Source: Clostridiales bacterium
GTDB lineage: Bacteria > Bacillota > Clostridia > Oscillospirales > Butyricicoccaceae
DNA length: 33,431 bases
Assembly: GCA_019421385.1 (NCBI GenBank)
Contig: JAHZFK010000029.1
Span: 1-33,431 of the forward strand
Reading direction: 5' to 3'
The position numbers and the translations under genes were made by a program. Positions 16,561 to 24,374 of this stretch are shown here, piece after piece (within the stretch, counting starts at the first letter, position 1; the number at the start of each line of letters is the position of its first letter). The notes under the pieces were generated by a model. That model was not told the origin of the DNA. It made no database searches and saw nothing but the letters and a program-made list of their open reading frames with translations.

Positions 16561-17913
16561 ATGGTTTATAATACGTTCATAAAATGTCAGGTTTGCGGAA
16601 GTATTACCAGAGTCCGATTACAGGTTGGATGGCAAGAAGAACATCCTATTGTTGTGGCTTGCGGTAAATGTGGTACTTCCTTATCTGGCAGCGTTAAGAT
16701 AGGACAAGACCGACCGGGGCTGAAGTTTTCTTTTGACAATGCGGATGAAATCCCGGATGCCAAAGCTGACTACATGGTTGAATGCTCTGGTGAATTTCCG
16801 ACCGTGAAACAAGGCAAAGCAGCGGAGTTGGAAGAAGTCGTCATTACTCCGTTTATCCGCTATATGAATCGTATGAAGACGGATGATTCATATGAGCAGT
16901 TCGGAAAAGCGGTATCACAGCTTAATGCAACAGAAAAGAAATGGAAGAACTACAGGAGAATCATTGACCTATTCAAAAGCAACAGTGAATACCTTGTTCA
17001 GGAGATTCAAAAGGAATTCTCCGGACAATACTTTCAGTGCAGAGATGAGTCTGAAGTATTAAGAGCTGTTCATATGATTGAGGTTCATGGTTTTTATTCT
17101 GCGCTCAAAAAGGATATTTTAGACGATCTTTCTTTTAGCGCAGGAATTATGAAACTGGACTCCATTCAGATGAAGAGCTTAGTAGCCTTCTTAAATTCAC
17201 ATGATGGCTACCATCTTGATGAGCTACAGGATTTAATTTATAAGGCCTACGATGATTTCGTAAAAATATACCAGCGCCTTATTCCGGCTCTTGCAATACA
17301 GTATTGCAAAGAGGATGCTTTTGATCTTGAAGTTGAAGGTTCGACAACGAGTAGCTTTGATAGTGTAAAGCAGTTCTATTTAGATGTTTATGAGGCTCTT
17401 GGGAATCTACTCGTTATCCCGGTCGCTCTTAATAACATAAAATACAGAGCTGATGTGAATTCCATGAATCCTCTTGAAAAGAATGTATCTTCTTTAGAGG
17501 AATTTATAAAGCTTACAAAAGCATCAAGATATCATTTTTGCTTGGACACAGAAGTCTATACCGATTTCTTGGATGTCGTTGTAAATGCAAAACTGAGAAA
17601 TGCGATAGGACATAACGACGTTGAATATGATGCAGTAAGTCAAGTGATCACTTACATTCCTAATCCGAAAGACAGAACCAAAAAGAAAACGGAGTATCTT
17701 CTCGAATTCGAAAACGAAGCAATGCATATGTTTCAGGCTTTATTGGGTGTTTCAGAATACCTGTATCGCCTGAGAGAACTTTCACTTATGTTTGATGGCA
17801 AAATACCATTTATGGTTCAGGAAAGAGCAAACTGGCCGAAAAAGATAGGTCGTAATGATCCGTGTCCATGTGGAAGCGGCAAAAAATACAAATTCTGTCA
17901 TGGGAAGAATTAG
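16561..17913 (+). CDS. Zinc-ribbon/SEC-C protein with HEPN-like motif, unknown defence-associated protein
   Basis: A 450-residue protein starting at ATG 16561 behind CGAGGAAA, 52 bases after the GmrSD-like gene. The N-terminal zinc ribbon has C9/C12 and C34/C37. The C-terminus is a SEC-C zinc motif, NDPCPCGSGKKYKFCHG (432-448). The middle is all-helical and unrecognised. It contains AKLRNAIGHND (R346 to H351), which fits the R-x4-H signature of HEPN ribonucleases including the polar residue after R. If correct, this would be an RNA-cleaving effector tethered by two zinc modules, plausible for abortive infection. SEC-C motifs are frequent add-ons in stress and defence proteins. The HEPN reading is a hypothesis from one motif. 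Gene order suggests the same transcription unit as the preceding nuclease. Confidence 0.6.
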   Translation: MVYNTFIKCQVCGSITRVRLQVGWQEEHPIVVACGKCGTSLSGSVKIGQDRPGLKFSFDNADEIPDAKADYMVECSGEFPTVKQGKAAELEEVVITPFIRYMNRMKTDDSYEQFGKAVSQLNATEKKWKNYRRIIDLFKSNSEYLVQEIQKEFSGQYFQCRDESEVLRAVHMIEVHGFYSALKKDILDDLSFSAGIMKLDSIQMKSLVAFLNSHDGYHLDELQDLIYKAYDDFVKIYQRLIPALAIQYCKEDAFDLEVEGSTTSSFDSVKQFYLDVYEALGNLLVIPVALNNIKYRADVNSMNPLEKNVSSLEEFIKLTKASRYHFCLDTEVYTDFLDVVVNAKLRNAIGHNDVEYDAVSQVITYIPNPKDRTKKKTEYLLEFENEAMHMFQALLGVSEYLYRLRELSLMFDGKIPFMVQERANWPKKIGRNDPCPCGSGKKYKFCHGKN

Positions 17914-18290
17914 GGTTGAGGCGATGAAATCTCATGCACTCGCGGACCGGGCAAGGGTTGAGACGATGGCGGCCACGATCCTCGAAAAAAGCCCATTTCA
18001 TGCGGGCTTCCAGAAAACAGTGGATATGTTTCCGCTAACGAATGGGTTGAGGCGAATGAGGCAAAAATCTGATATGTTCCGATGTATTCGGCTGGATTTG
18101 TTTCCGCGAACGAACGGAGCCGCTGACATCAAAATGGACGTATCGAGCCATGTGGAAACCGTGGCTCTTCTCGTTAAGAAACGTTGATTTTCCGGGCTTT
18201 TCAGGTACTTTTGGGAAAAATGGACTTGTGTTTTTACGGGGAAATTAGATGTGAATGAAATATTTTACTCCGGGTGGGGTAAGTGGAAAA
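17914..18290. repeat. Gene-free region with degenerate direct repeats
   Basis: No convincing gene. GGGTTGAGGCGATGA recurs at 17913-17927, 17955-17969 (one or two changes) and 18044-18058. A 25-bp unit starting TGGATATGTTTCCGCTAACG recurs at 18021-18045 and 18093-18117 with about three changes. GAGCCA...TGGCTC (about 18145-18168) can form a hairpin. An open frame of 110 codons crosses it but has no ribosome binding site and unusual composition. The repeats look like decayed tandem or intergenic elements at the right edge of the defence island. Confidence 0.5.
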
Positions 18291-18352
18291 CAGGGTTTTG
18301 TTCCGTGGTATCCGGAGAAATGAATACCACAGGACGAAACCCTGTACTTTTT
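18290..18352 (+). terminator. Very strong hairpin with T-run, candidate terminator of the defence island
   Basis: Arms 18290-18311 and 18324-18345 pair over 22 positions (19 Watson-Crick, two G-U, one mismatch) around a 12-base loop. They are followed by ACTTTTT (18346-18352). The stem is much longer than a usual terminator and may instead derive from a palindromic mobile element. A second, related hairpin follows at 18369-18392. Confidence 0.5.
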
Positions 18353-18398
18353 GGCAAAAGTCTATACTCCGTGGCAAAAGTGAGAACCACGGGACGAA
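18345..18398 (+). repeat. Tandem repeat and second hairpin at the phage junction
   Basis: TACTTTTTGGCAAAAGT (18345-18361) is repeated 20 bases later as TACTCCGTGGCAAAAGT (18365-18381). CCGTGG (18369-18374) pairs with CCACGG (18387-18392). The tail GGACGAAA occurs after both this hairpin and the larger one at 18290-18345, so the hairpins look like diverged copies of one module. Terminase similarity begins immediately after, at about 18,398. Confidence 0.5.
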
Positions 18399-19453
18399 AG
18401 AACCGGGAGCTGTTTGACGTTATGACAAAAGGCTCCGGTGATGCCAGGACGCAGCCGCTGTTCTTCCTGATCACTACGGCAGGGACGGACCGGCATTCCG
18501 TATGCTTTGAACAGCACCAGAAAGCGGAGGATATCCTTTGCGGCAGGAAGATCGATCCGACCTTTTATCCGGTGATCTATGGAGCTTCGGATGATGCGGA
18601 CTGGACTTCGGAGAAGGTCTGGTATGGGGCGAACCCGTCCCTGGGGCATACGATTGATATTGAAAAGGTGCGGAATGCCTGTTTAAGCGCGAAGGATAAC
18701 CCGGCGGAGGAAAATATCTTCCGGCAGCTCCGTCTGAACCAGTGGGTAAAGCAGTCAACCCGGTGGATGCAGATGGAGAAGTGGGATGCCTGTGCGTTTA
18801 TGGTAGATGAGAGGGAGCTGCTTGGCAGGGAGTGCTACGGCGGACTGGATTTGTCCAGTTCCATTGATATCACTGCCTTTGTACTGGTGTTTCCGCCGAG
18901 GAATGATACGGAGAAGTATATCATCCTTCCGTATTTCTGGATACCGGAGGAAAATATGATCCAGCGTGTGCGGCGTGACCATGTGCCGTATGATGTGTGG
19001 GAGAAGCAGGGATGCCTGATGACCACAGAAGGGAACGTGATCCACTATGGTTTCATTGAGAATTTCATAGATGCTCTGGGGAAGAAGTTCCTTATCAAAG
19101 AGATCGCATTTGACCGATGGGGAGCGGTGCAGATGGTCCAGAACCTGGAAGGGCTTGGGTTTACGGTGGTTCCTTTCGGTCAGGGATTTAAGGATATGTC
19201 CCCTCCATCCAAACGGTTGATGGAATTGACGCTGGAAAAGAACCTTGCACACGGAGGACATCCGGTACTGCGGTGGATGATGGATAATATTTTCATCCGC
19301 ACGGACCCGGCAGGGAATATCAAGCCCGATAAGGAGAAATCCATGGAAAAGATTGACAGCGCGGTGGCAACGATTATGGCGCTTGACCGGGCAATCCGGC
19401 ATGGAGGAAGTACAGGAAGCGTGTATGACGAGAGAGGGATTTTGAGTTTTTAA
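18398..19453 (+). pseudogene. terL: Phage large terminase subunit, 5'-truncated
   Basis: Only the last ~350 residues of the packaging ATPase/nuclease remain, from NRELFDVMTKGSGDARTQP and the FLITTAGTD segment that closes the ATPase domain, through the RNase H-like nuclease (CYGGLDLSSSIDITAFVLVF with its metal-binding aspartate, EIAFDRWGAVQMVQNLEGLG, and the late KIDSAVATIMALDRAI aspartate). The Walker A and B motor motifs, normally in the first ~200 residues, are absent. The frame can be opened upstream to a GTG at 18251, but those ~49 codons read the hairpin repeats and look unrelated. It cannot package DNA. It marks the left end of the structural phage segment. The small terminase gene is missing too. 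Confidence 0.85.
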
Positions 19454-19464
19454 AAAACAGGAGT

Positions 19465-19495
19465 TTGATACTTGACTCTCACACTATGGTATACT
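19465..19495 (+). promoter_or_regulatory. MerR-type promoter with 19-bp spacer
   Basis: TTGATA (19465-19470), 19 bases, TATACT (19490-19495). The over-long spacer is the hallmark of promoters activated by MerR-family proteins, which twist the DNA to realign the two boxes. It lies 50 bases upstream of the merR-like gene, implying autoregulation. An alternative -35 TTGACT at 19472 would leave only 12 bases and is not usable. Confidence 0.65.
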
Positions 19496-19544
19496 CTAAA
19501 GTAGAATTGAGCTCAGGAATACACATATATGTGAGGTGGAACCA

Positions 19545-20363
19545 ATGTTAAAAATAGGAGATTTTTCAAAACTGTCAAGAATCAGCATCCGTATGCTCCG
19601 GCATTATGATGAGATCGGAGTCCTTCATCCAGAATGCGTGGATGATTTTACCGGATACCGTTATTATAGTGAAGCCCAGCTTCCCCTGGCTGGAAGGATA
19701 CAGACATTAAAGAGCCTGGGATTCGGGCTTTCGGTAATAAAGGAAATACTGGCCAAGTATGAGGATGCAGAGGAAATGGAACAGTTCCTGCTTGTGAAGC
19801 GGAAGGAACTGGAAGAGGAATCTATGGAGATACGGCAGAAGCTACAGTTACTTGACAGTACACTGAAATGGCTGAGAAAGGATGGTAACCTTATGGATTA
19901 CAATGTAACATTAAAAACAGTACCGGAACGTTACGTTGCAAGTGTGCGCCAGGTAATTCCCGCTTATGACTGTGAAGGAATGTTATGGGAGATCATGTGC
20001 CGGGAATTGGAACCGCAGAATGTGCAGCAGGCAGTTCCATGTTATGGGATGGCTATTTTCCATGATGAAGGCCATAAAGAGCATGACCCAGATGTGGAAA
20101 TCCAGAGTGCGGTTGTAGGGAAATACCAGGATACGGAGCATGTGAAATTTAAGACCGTGCCGCCGATTCAGATTGCATCTGCCACATATAAGGGAAGTTA
20201 TGACCAGATTTCAAGGGTAAATGCGGCTGTTGCGAACTGGGTGGTTGAGAATGGATATGATTTTGACGGAAAATCATTCTGCATTTATCATGTAAGTCCC
20301 GGACAGACATCTGACCCGGAGGAATTGGTCACGGAAGTCTGCTTTCCGGTAAAAAAGAAATAA
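19545..20363 (+). CDS. MerR-family regulator with GyrI-like effector domain
   Basis: The start is taken at ATG 19545 (MLKIGDFSKLSRISIRMLRH) with AGGTGG about 8 bases upstream; a GTG at 19536 is possible. The N-terminal winged helix of MerR proteins (residues 1-70, with LRHYDEIGVLHP and GYRYYSEAQL) leads into a dimerisation coiled coil (about 75-115). Residues ~120-272 form a GyrI/BacR-type ligand-binding domain, with IASATYKGSYDQISRVNAAV and a C-terminal TEVCFPVKK strand. Such one-protein systems sense small hydrophobic or cationic compounds and usually switch on transporters. It interrupts the phage operon between terminase and portal and has its own promoter and terminator, so it is a cargo gene. 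Its target in this window, apart from itself, is not visible. Confidence 0.88.
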   Translation: MLKIGDFSKLSRISIRMLRHYDEIGVLHPECVDDFTGYRYYSEAQLPLAGRIQTLKSLGFGLSVIKEILAKYEDAEEMEQFLLVKRKELEEESMEIRQKLQLLDSTLKWLRKDGNLMDYNVTLKTVPERYVASVRQVIPAYDCEGMLWEIMCRELEPQNVQQAVPCYGMAIFHDEGHKEHDPDVEIQSAVVGKYQDTEHVKFKTVPPIQIASATYKGSYDQISRVNAAVANWVVENGYDFDGKSFCIYHVSPGQTSDPEELVTEVCFPVKKK

Positions 20364-20389
20364 CAGCAGGTTGGTCTGGATATTTAGGG

Positions 20390-20417
20390 GGGCGTCTCTT
20401 TGGAGGCGCTTTCTTTT
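20390..20417 (+). terminator. Intrinsic terminator after the MerR-family gene
   Basis: GCGTCTC (20392-20398) pairs with GGAGGCGC (20402-20409), 7 bp with one G-U, followed by TTTCTTTT (20410-20417). It ends the merR-like cargo unit just before the portal gene. Confidence 0.65.
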
Positions 20418-20439
20418 GGCCGATTTTCGGGAGGGGATT

Positions 20440-21639
20440 ATGAAACTATCATCTATTTTTGGAGTCAGGGGTGCAAGGGATAAGCCAAGGGACAGTTACA
20501 ACAGTTCGGCTTATTCCTTTTTCTTTGGGCGAAGCACCAGTGGGAAAAATGTGAATGAGCGGACAGCCATGCAGACCACGGCGGTGTATTCCTGTGTGCG
20601 GATTTTATCAGAAGCGATTGCATCACTGCCTATTCATGTGTACCGTTATACGGACACGGGAAAGGAGCGGGTGTATGACCATCCTCTGTATTATCTGCTC
20701 CATGATGAACCAAACCCGGAGATGACTTCTTTTGTGTTCCGGGAGACGCTTATGAGCCATCTGCTGATCTGGGGAAATGCTTATGCGCAGATCATCCGTG
20801 ACGGCAGCGGCAGGGTATTGGGGCTGTATCCGCTCCTGCCGGACAAGATGGAAGTAGACCGTGACGAAAACGGACAGCTTTATTATATCTACACCCGGAA
20901 CAGTGACGAGAACCCGAACTTTGACGAATACGGCAGGGTGTATCTGCGGCAGGAGGATGTGCTGCATATCCCCGGCCTTGGTTTTGACGGGCTGGTGGGC
21001 TATTCCCCCGTTGCCATGGCGAAGAATGCGGTGGGGATGACCATGGCCTGTGAGGAATACGGGGCCTCTTTCTTTGAGAATGGGGCAACTCCGGGAGGCG
21101 TCCTGGAGCATCCGGGGGTGCTGAAAGACCCGGCGAAGGTAAGGGAGAGCTGGCATTCCGTTTATGGTGGCAGCAGGAATTCCGGAAAGGTGGCGGTGCT
21201 GGAAGAAGGGATGAAATACCAGCAGATCGGCATTCCGCCCCACATGATCGGGGACCTGGATAAATCCAGCTTTTCCAATATTGAGCAGCAGTCATTGGAG
21301 TTTGTGAAATATACGCTGGACCCGTGGGTGATCCGGTGGGAGCAGTCCCTGCAGAAGTCCCTGTTCCTTCCGCAGGAGAAAAGAAGGTATTTTGTGAAGC
21401 TGAACGTGGACGGCCTGCTCCGTGGGGATTACCAGAGCCGGATGACGGGGTATTCCATCGGGCGTCAGAACGGGTGGCTGTCAAGCAATGATATCCGGGA
21501 AATGGAGAACATGAACCTGATCCCGGATTCCGAGGGAGGAAACCTTTATCTGGTCAACGGGAACATGACAAAATTAAAGGATGCAGGGATTTTTGCCGGG
21601 AATGGAGGTACAGCTAATGGATATCATAATTCAGAATAA
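20440..21639 (+). CDS. Phage portal protein (HK97 family)
   Basis: A 399-residue protein. The start at ATG 20440 (MKLSSIFGVRG) has GGGAGGGG just upstream; the longer frame to 20371 begins inside the terminator. Typical HK97-type portal segments are VYSCVRILSEAIASLPIHVY, HPLYYLLHDEPNPEMTSFVF, LLIWGNAYAQIIRDG, and a late DFSRE-like region replaced by SSNDIREMENMNLIPD. The dodecameric portal is the DNA entry channel of the capsid and docks the terminase. The last ~8 codons overlap the start of the HNH-AP2 gene, and the end NGYHNSE is translated from sequence shared with that gene. The endonuclease insertion has therefore probably replaced the native 3' end. Confidence 0.92.
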   Translation: MKLSSIFGVRGARDKPRDSYNSSAYSFFFGRSTSGKNVNERTAMQTTAVYSCVRILSEAIASLPIHVYRYTDTGKERVYDHPLYYLLHDEPNPEMTSFVFRETLMSHLLIWGNAYAQIIRDGSGRVLGLYPLLPDKMEVDRDENGQLYYIYTRNSDENPNFDEYGRVYLRQEDVLHIPGLGFDGLVGYSPVAMAKNAVGMTMACEEYGASFFENGATPGGVLEHPGVLKDPAKVRESWHSVYGGSRNSGKVAVLEEGMKYQQIGIPPHMIGDLDKSSFSNIEQQSLEFVKYTLDPWVIRWEQSLQKSLFLPQEKRRYFVKLNVDGLLRGDYQSRMTGYSIGRQNGWLSSNDIREMENMNLIPDSEGGNLYLVNGNMTKLKDAGIFAGNGGTANGYHNSE

Positions 21640-22108
21640 TGATGCTATTTGTTATTTATCTGAAACTGTACATTTTCAGATAGATGCAGAAGATGTAGGA
21701 GTTCTGAAGAATCATAATTGGCGAATCGATAAACATGGGTATGTAAGAAGCGGACACAGTAATTTACTTCATCGTATGCTCTTAAATCCATGTCAGGGAA
21801 TGGTTATTGATCATATTAATGGTAATCCATCTGATTGTAGAAAAGCCAATTTGAGGATAAGTAGTCAAAAACAGAATAGCTATAATACCAGACTTAGCAA
21901 GAATAATCGTACAGGATATAAAGGGGTAAGTTGGGATAAATGCAGAAAAAAATATGCTGCTTGTATCTGCATTAATGGAAAAACAAAACATTTAGGAAGA
22001 TATGCGACTAAGGAAGAAGCTGCTGATGCTTATGATCGAGCGGCTTCTTTTTATTTTGGAGAGTTTGCATTTCTTAATAGGGATATAAGAAAGGGAGACA
22101 GTAAATGA
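21617..22108 (+). CDS. HNH-AP2 homing-type endonuclease
   Basis: A 163-residue protein starting at ATG 21617 (MDIIIQNND) with GGAGG at 21604-21608. It overlaps the end of the portal gene and ends in ATGA shared with the protease gene. The HNH nuclease is about residues 48-85 (LHRMLLNPCQGMVIDHINGN, then PSDCRKANLR). An AP2 DNA-binding domain follows (about 100-155, with TGYKGVSWDKCRKKYAACI, then HLGRYATKEEAADAYDRAA). HNH-AP2 proteins are free-standing homing endonucleases common between phage head genes. They cut uninserted relatives to spread by repair. It is noticeably more AT-rich than the portal and protease genes, in line with later insertion. Coupled overlaps on both sides let the operon continue to be translated. 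Confidence 0.9.
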   Translation: MDIIIQNNDAICYLSETVHFQIDAEDVGVLKNHNWRIDKHGYVRSGHSNLLHRMLLNPCQGMVIDHINGNPSDCRKANLRISSQKQNSYNTRLSKNNRTGYKGVSWDKCRKKYAACICINGKTKHLGRYATKEEAADAYDRAASFYFGEFAFLNRDIRKGDSK

Positions 22109-22812
22109 AACGGAAATTTTGGAACTGGGTAAAGAATGACGCAGAAGAGGAACGCACGCTGGTTCTGAACGGGAAGATTTCAGATGAAACGTGGTACGGG
22201 GATGAAGTGACACCGAAGCTGTTTGAAAAAGAGCTGAATGCCGGGACCGGCAATATCACGGTCTGGATCAATTCTCCGGGAGGATGTGTGTTTGCGGCGG
22301 CGCAGATCTACAACATGCTGATGGAATACAAGGGGGATGTGACCGTGAAGATTGACGCTCTGGCTGCATCGGCGGCTTCCGTCATTGCCATGGCCGGGAC
22401 AAAGGTCCTGATGTCCCCGGTCAGTTTAATGATGATCCACAATCCTATGACCATTGCCATCGGGGATTCCAGGGAGATGCAGAAGGCCGGGGAGATGCTG
22501 GATGAGGTAAAGGAGAGCATCCTGAATGCCTATGAGATCAAGACCGGGCTGAACCGGACAAAGCTCTCTCACCTGATGGATGGGGAGAGCTGGTTCAATG
22601 CGAAAAAGGCGGTGGAGCTTGGGTTTGCGGACGGCATCCTTGGAGATACGGAGAAGACAAACGATATGGCAGGCGGCATCGGGGCGGAGGGCATGATGTT
22701 CTCCCGGACGGCGGTGAACAATTCCCTGGTGTCCAAGCTGATTCCAAAGCAGGAAGAGAAAAAGACACCGATCGAGCAGTTGGAAAAGAGACTGAACCTT
22801 TTATCACATTAA
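22105..22812 (+). CDS. ClpP-like phage head maturation protease
   Basis: A 235-residue protein, ATG 22105 behind AAGGGAGA, overlapping the previous stop (ATGA). The ClpP/S14 fold is evident: ITVWINSPGGCVFAAAQIYN (oxyanion glycines), the nucleophile serine in LAASAASVIAMAG, and the catalytic histidine in MMIHNPMTIAIG. In HK97-like phages this protease cleaves the scaffold-like N-terminal delta domain of the capsid protein before expansion. It directly precedes the capsid gene, as usual. The C-terminal ~40 residues (KKTPIEQLEKRLNLL) are a typical helical tail. The gene looks intact. Confidence 0.93.
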   Translation: MKRKFWNWVKNDAEEERTLVLNGKISDETWYGDEVTPKLFEKELNAGTGNITVWINSPGGCVFAAAQIYNMLMEYKGDVTVKIDALAASAASVIAMAGTKVLMSPVSLMMIHNPMTIAIGDSREMQKAGEMLDEVKESILNAYEIKTGLNRTKLSHLMDGESWFNAKKAVELGFADGILGDTEKTNDMAGGIGAEGMMFSRTAVNNSLVSKLIPKQEEKKTPIEQLEKRLNLLSH

Positions 22813-22833
22813 AATTTATGGAGGGCTACATTT

Positions 22834-24045
22834 ATGAGCAAGATTTTAGAATTAAGGGAAAAGAGGGCAAAGGCATGGGAGGCGGCAAAGACATTCCTGG
22901 ACACGAAGAGAGGGGAGAACGGGCTGTTATCCGCAGAGGACACCGCCGCTTATGAGAAGATGGAGAAGGATGTTGTGGATTTGGGGAAGGAGATCGAGCG
23001 GCTGGAACGGCAGGCGGCCATTGATGCAGAGCTGAACAAATCGACTTCCAACCCGATTACCAATAAACCGAATGGCAGCCCGGACGGTGAGGAAAAGACG
23101 GGCAGGGCAGCAGATAAGTACAAAAAGACCTTCTGGAACGCCATGCGGAGGAAGAATTTCTATGATGTGGAGAATGCTCTGCAGGTGGGTACGGATTCCG
23201 AGGGCGGCTACCTGGTTCCAGATGAATTTGAGCATACGCTGGTGGAGGCGCTGGAGGAAGAGAACTTCTTCCGCAGCATCGCCACGGTCATCCAGACTTC
23301 CAGCGGGGACCGGAAGATTCCGGTGGTGGCAACTAAAGGCATGGCATCATGGATTGATGAGGAAGGGGCATATCCGGAATCGGATGATGTATTCGGGCAG
23401 GTTTCCATTGGGGCGTATAAGGTTGCGACCATGCTGAAAGTGTCTGATGAATTATTGAATGACAGTGCGTTCAACTTAGAGGCTTACATTTCCAGGGAGT
23501 TTGGCAGAAGGATCGGCTCCAAGGAAGAGGAAGCCTTTTTTGTTGGGGACGGGACCGGGAAGCCTACGGGTATCTTTAATGCCACAGGCGGGGCGGCAGA
23601 CGGCGTGACTACGGCAGCGGCAAACATCACCTTTGATGATGTGATGGATTTATTCTATTCTGTGAAATCGCCGTACCGGAAGAAAGCTGTCTGGGTATTG
23701 AATGACACCACGGTTAAGGCACTCCGGAAGCTGAAAGACAATAACGGCAATTATATCTGGCAGCCGTCCGTGCAGGCAGGACAGCCGGATATGATCTTAA
23801 ACCGCCCGTACCATACTTCCGCTTATGTGCCGGAGGTGGCCGCCGGGGCGAAGGTGATGGCATTCGGTGATTTTTCTTATTACTGGATTGCGGACAGGCA
23901 GGGGCGTTCTTTTAAGCGCCTGAATGAGCTGTTTGCCGCAACCGGGCAGGTGGGATTCCTTGCCAGTCAGAGGGTGGACGGCAAGCTGATTCTTGCGGAG
24001 GCTGTGAAGACTATGACCATGAAGGGCGGAAGCACCGGAGCATAA
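22834..24045 (+). CDS. Major capsid protein (HK97 gp5-like)
   Basis: A 403-residue protein with TGGAGGG before ATG 22834. Residues 1-~95 are a charged coiled-coil delta domain (ILELREKRAKAWEAAKTFLD, then MEKDVVDLGKEIERLERQ) that acts as internal scaffold and is removed by the upstream protease. The mature part starts near GTDSEGGYLVPDEFEHTLV and shows the HK97 fold signatures: SWIDEEGAYPESDDVFGQV, KVSDELLNDSAFNLEAYIS, the N-arm/E-loop region, and GDFSYYWIADRQGRSFKRLN near the end. It forms the icosahedral shell. Length and order are typical for siphovirus-type prophages of Firmicutes. Confidence 0.95.
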   Translation: MSKILELREKRAKAWEAAKTFLDTKRGENGLLSAEDTAAYEKMEKDVVDLGKEIERLERQAAIDAELNKSTSNPITNKPNGSPDGEEKTGRAADKYKKTFWNAMRRKNFYDVENALQVGTDSEGGYLVPDEFEHTLVEALEEENFFRSIATVIQTSSGDRKIPVVATKGMASWIDEEGAYPESDDVFGQVSIGAYKVATMLKVSDELLNDSAFNLEAYISREFGRRIGSKEEEAFFVGDGTGKPTGIFNATGGAADGVTTAAANITFDDVMDLFYSVKSPYRKKAVWVLNDTTVKALRKLKDNNGNYIWQPSVQAGQPDMILNRPYHTSAYVPEVAAGAKVMAFGDFSYYWIADRQGRSFKRLNELFAATGQVGFLASQRVDGKLILAEAVKTMTMKGGSTGA

Positions 24046-24095
24046 AGAAGCGGACGTGCTTAAAATATATTTGGATGGAACAGGGGGAATGCAGG

Positions 24096-24374
24096 ATGGC
24101 GGTTGTGACTTTGGATGAAGCAAAGCAATATCTCCGGGTGGACAGCAGTGACGAGGATGCGTTTATCTCCGGCCTGATAGAGACAGGGGAACAGATGTGT
24201 GCGGATATGGCACGGATGGAAGCAGCGGAACTGGAAGAATGCCTTCCCATGGCACGGATCGCCGTCCTGTATGTCATTGCTTATCTGTATGAACACCGGG
24301 AGGAAGCGGACCATGAGGAACTGGTGCAGACCCTGCGCTCCCTGCTGTTCGGTATCCGGAAGGAAGTGTTCTGA
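24096..24374 (+). CDS. Head-tail connector protein (gp6-like)
   Basis: A 92-residue protein. ATG 24096 (MAVVTLDEAKQYLRVD) has AGGGGGAAT at good spacing; an in-frame ATG at 24075 lacks one. VTLDEAKQYLRVDSSDEDAFISGLIETGE with a following helix pair is the standard start of the HK97 gp6-like connector, which forms a ring under the portal. Its TGA overlaps the ATG of the next gene by one base. Confidence 0.85.
   Translation: MAVVTLDEAKQYLRVDSSDEDAFISGLIETGEQMCADMARMEAAELEECLPMARIAVLYVIAYLYEHREEADHEELVQTLRSLLFGIRKEVF

Noticed and set aside
17855..18187. A 110-codon plus-strand open frame overlapping the end of the SEC-C gene
   Set aside because: It overlaps the SEC-C motif codons in another frame, has no ribosome binding site, and its repeats come from the DNA direct repeats.
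17913..18398. CRISPR array
   Set aside because: Repeats are few, unevenly spaced and degenerate, and no cas gene is present.
17913..18398. Retron or diversity-generating element suggested by the long inverted repeats
   Set aside because: No reverse transcriptase gene lies anywhere in the window.
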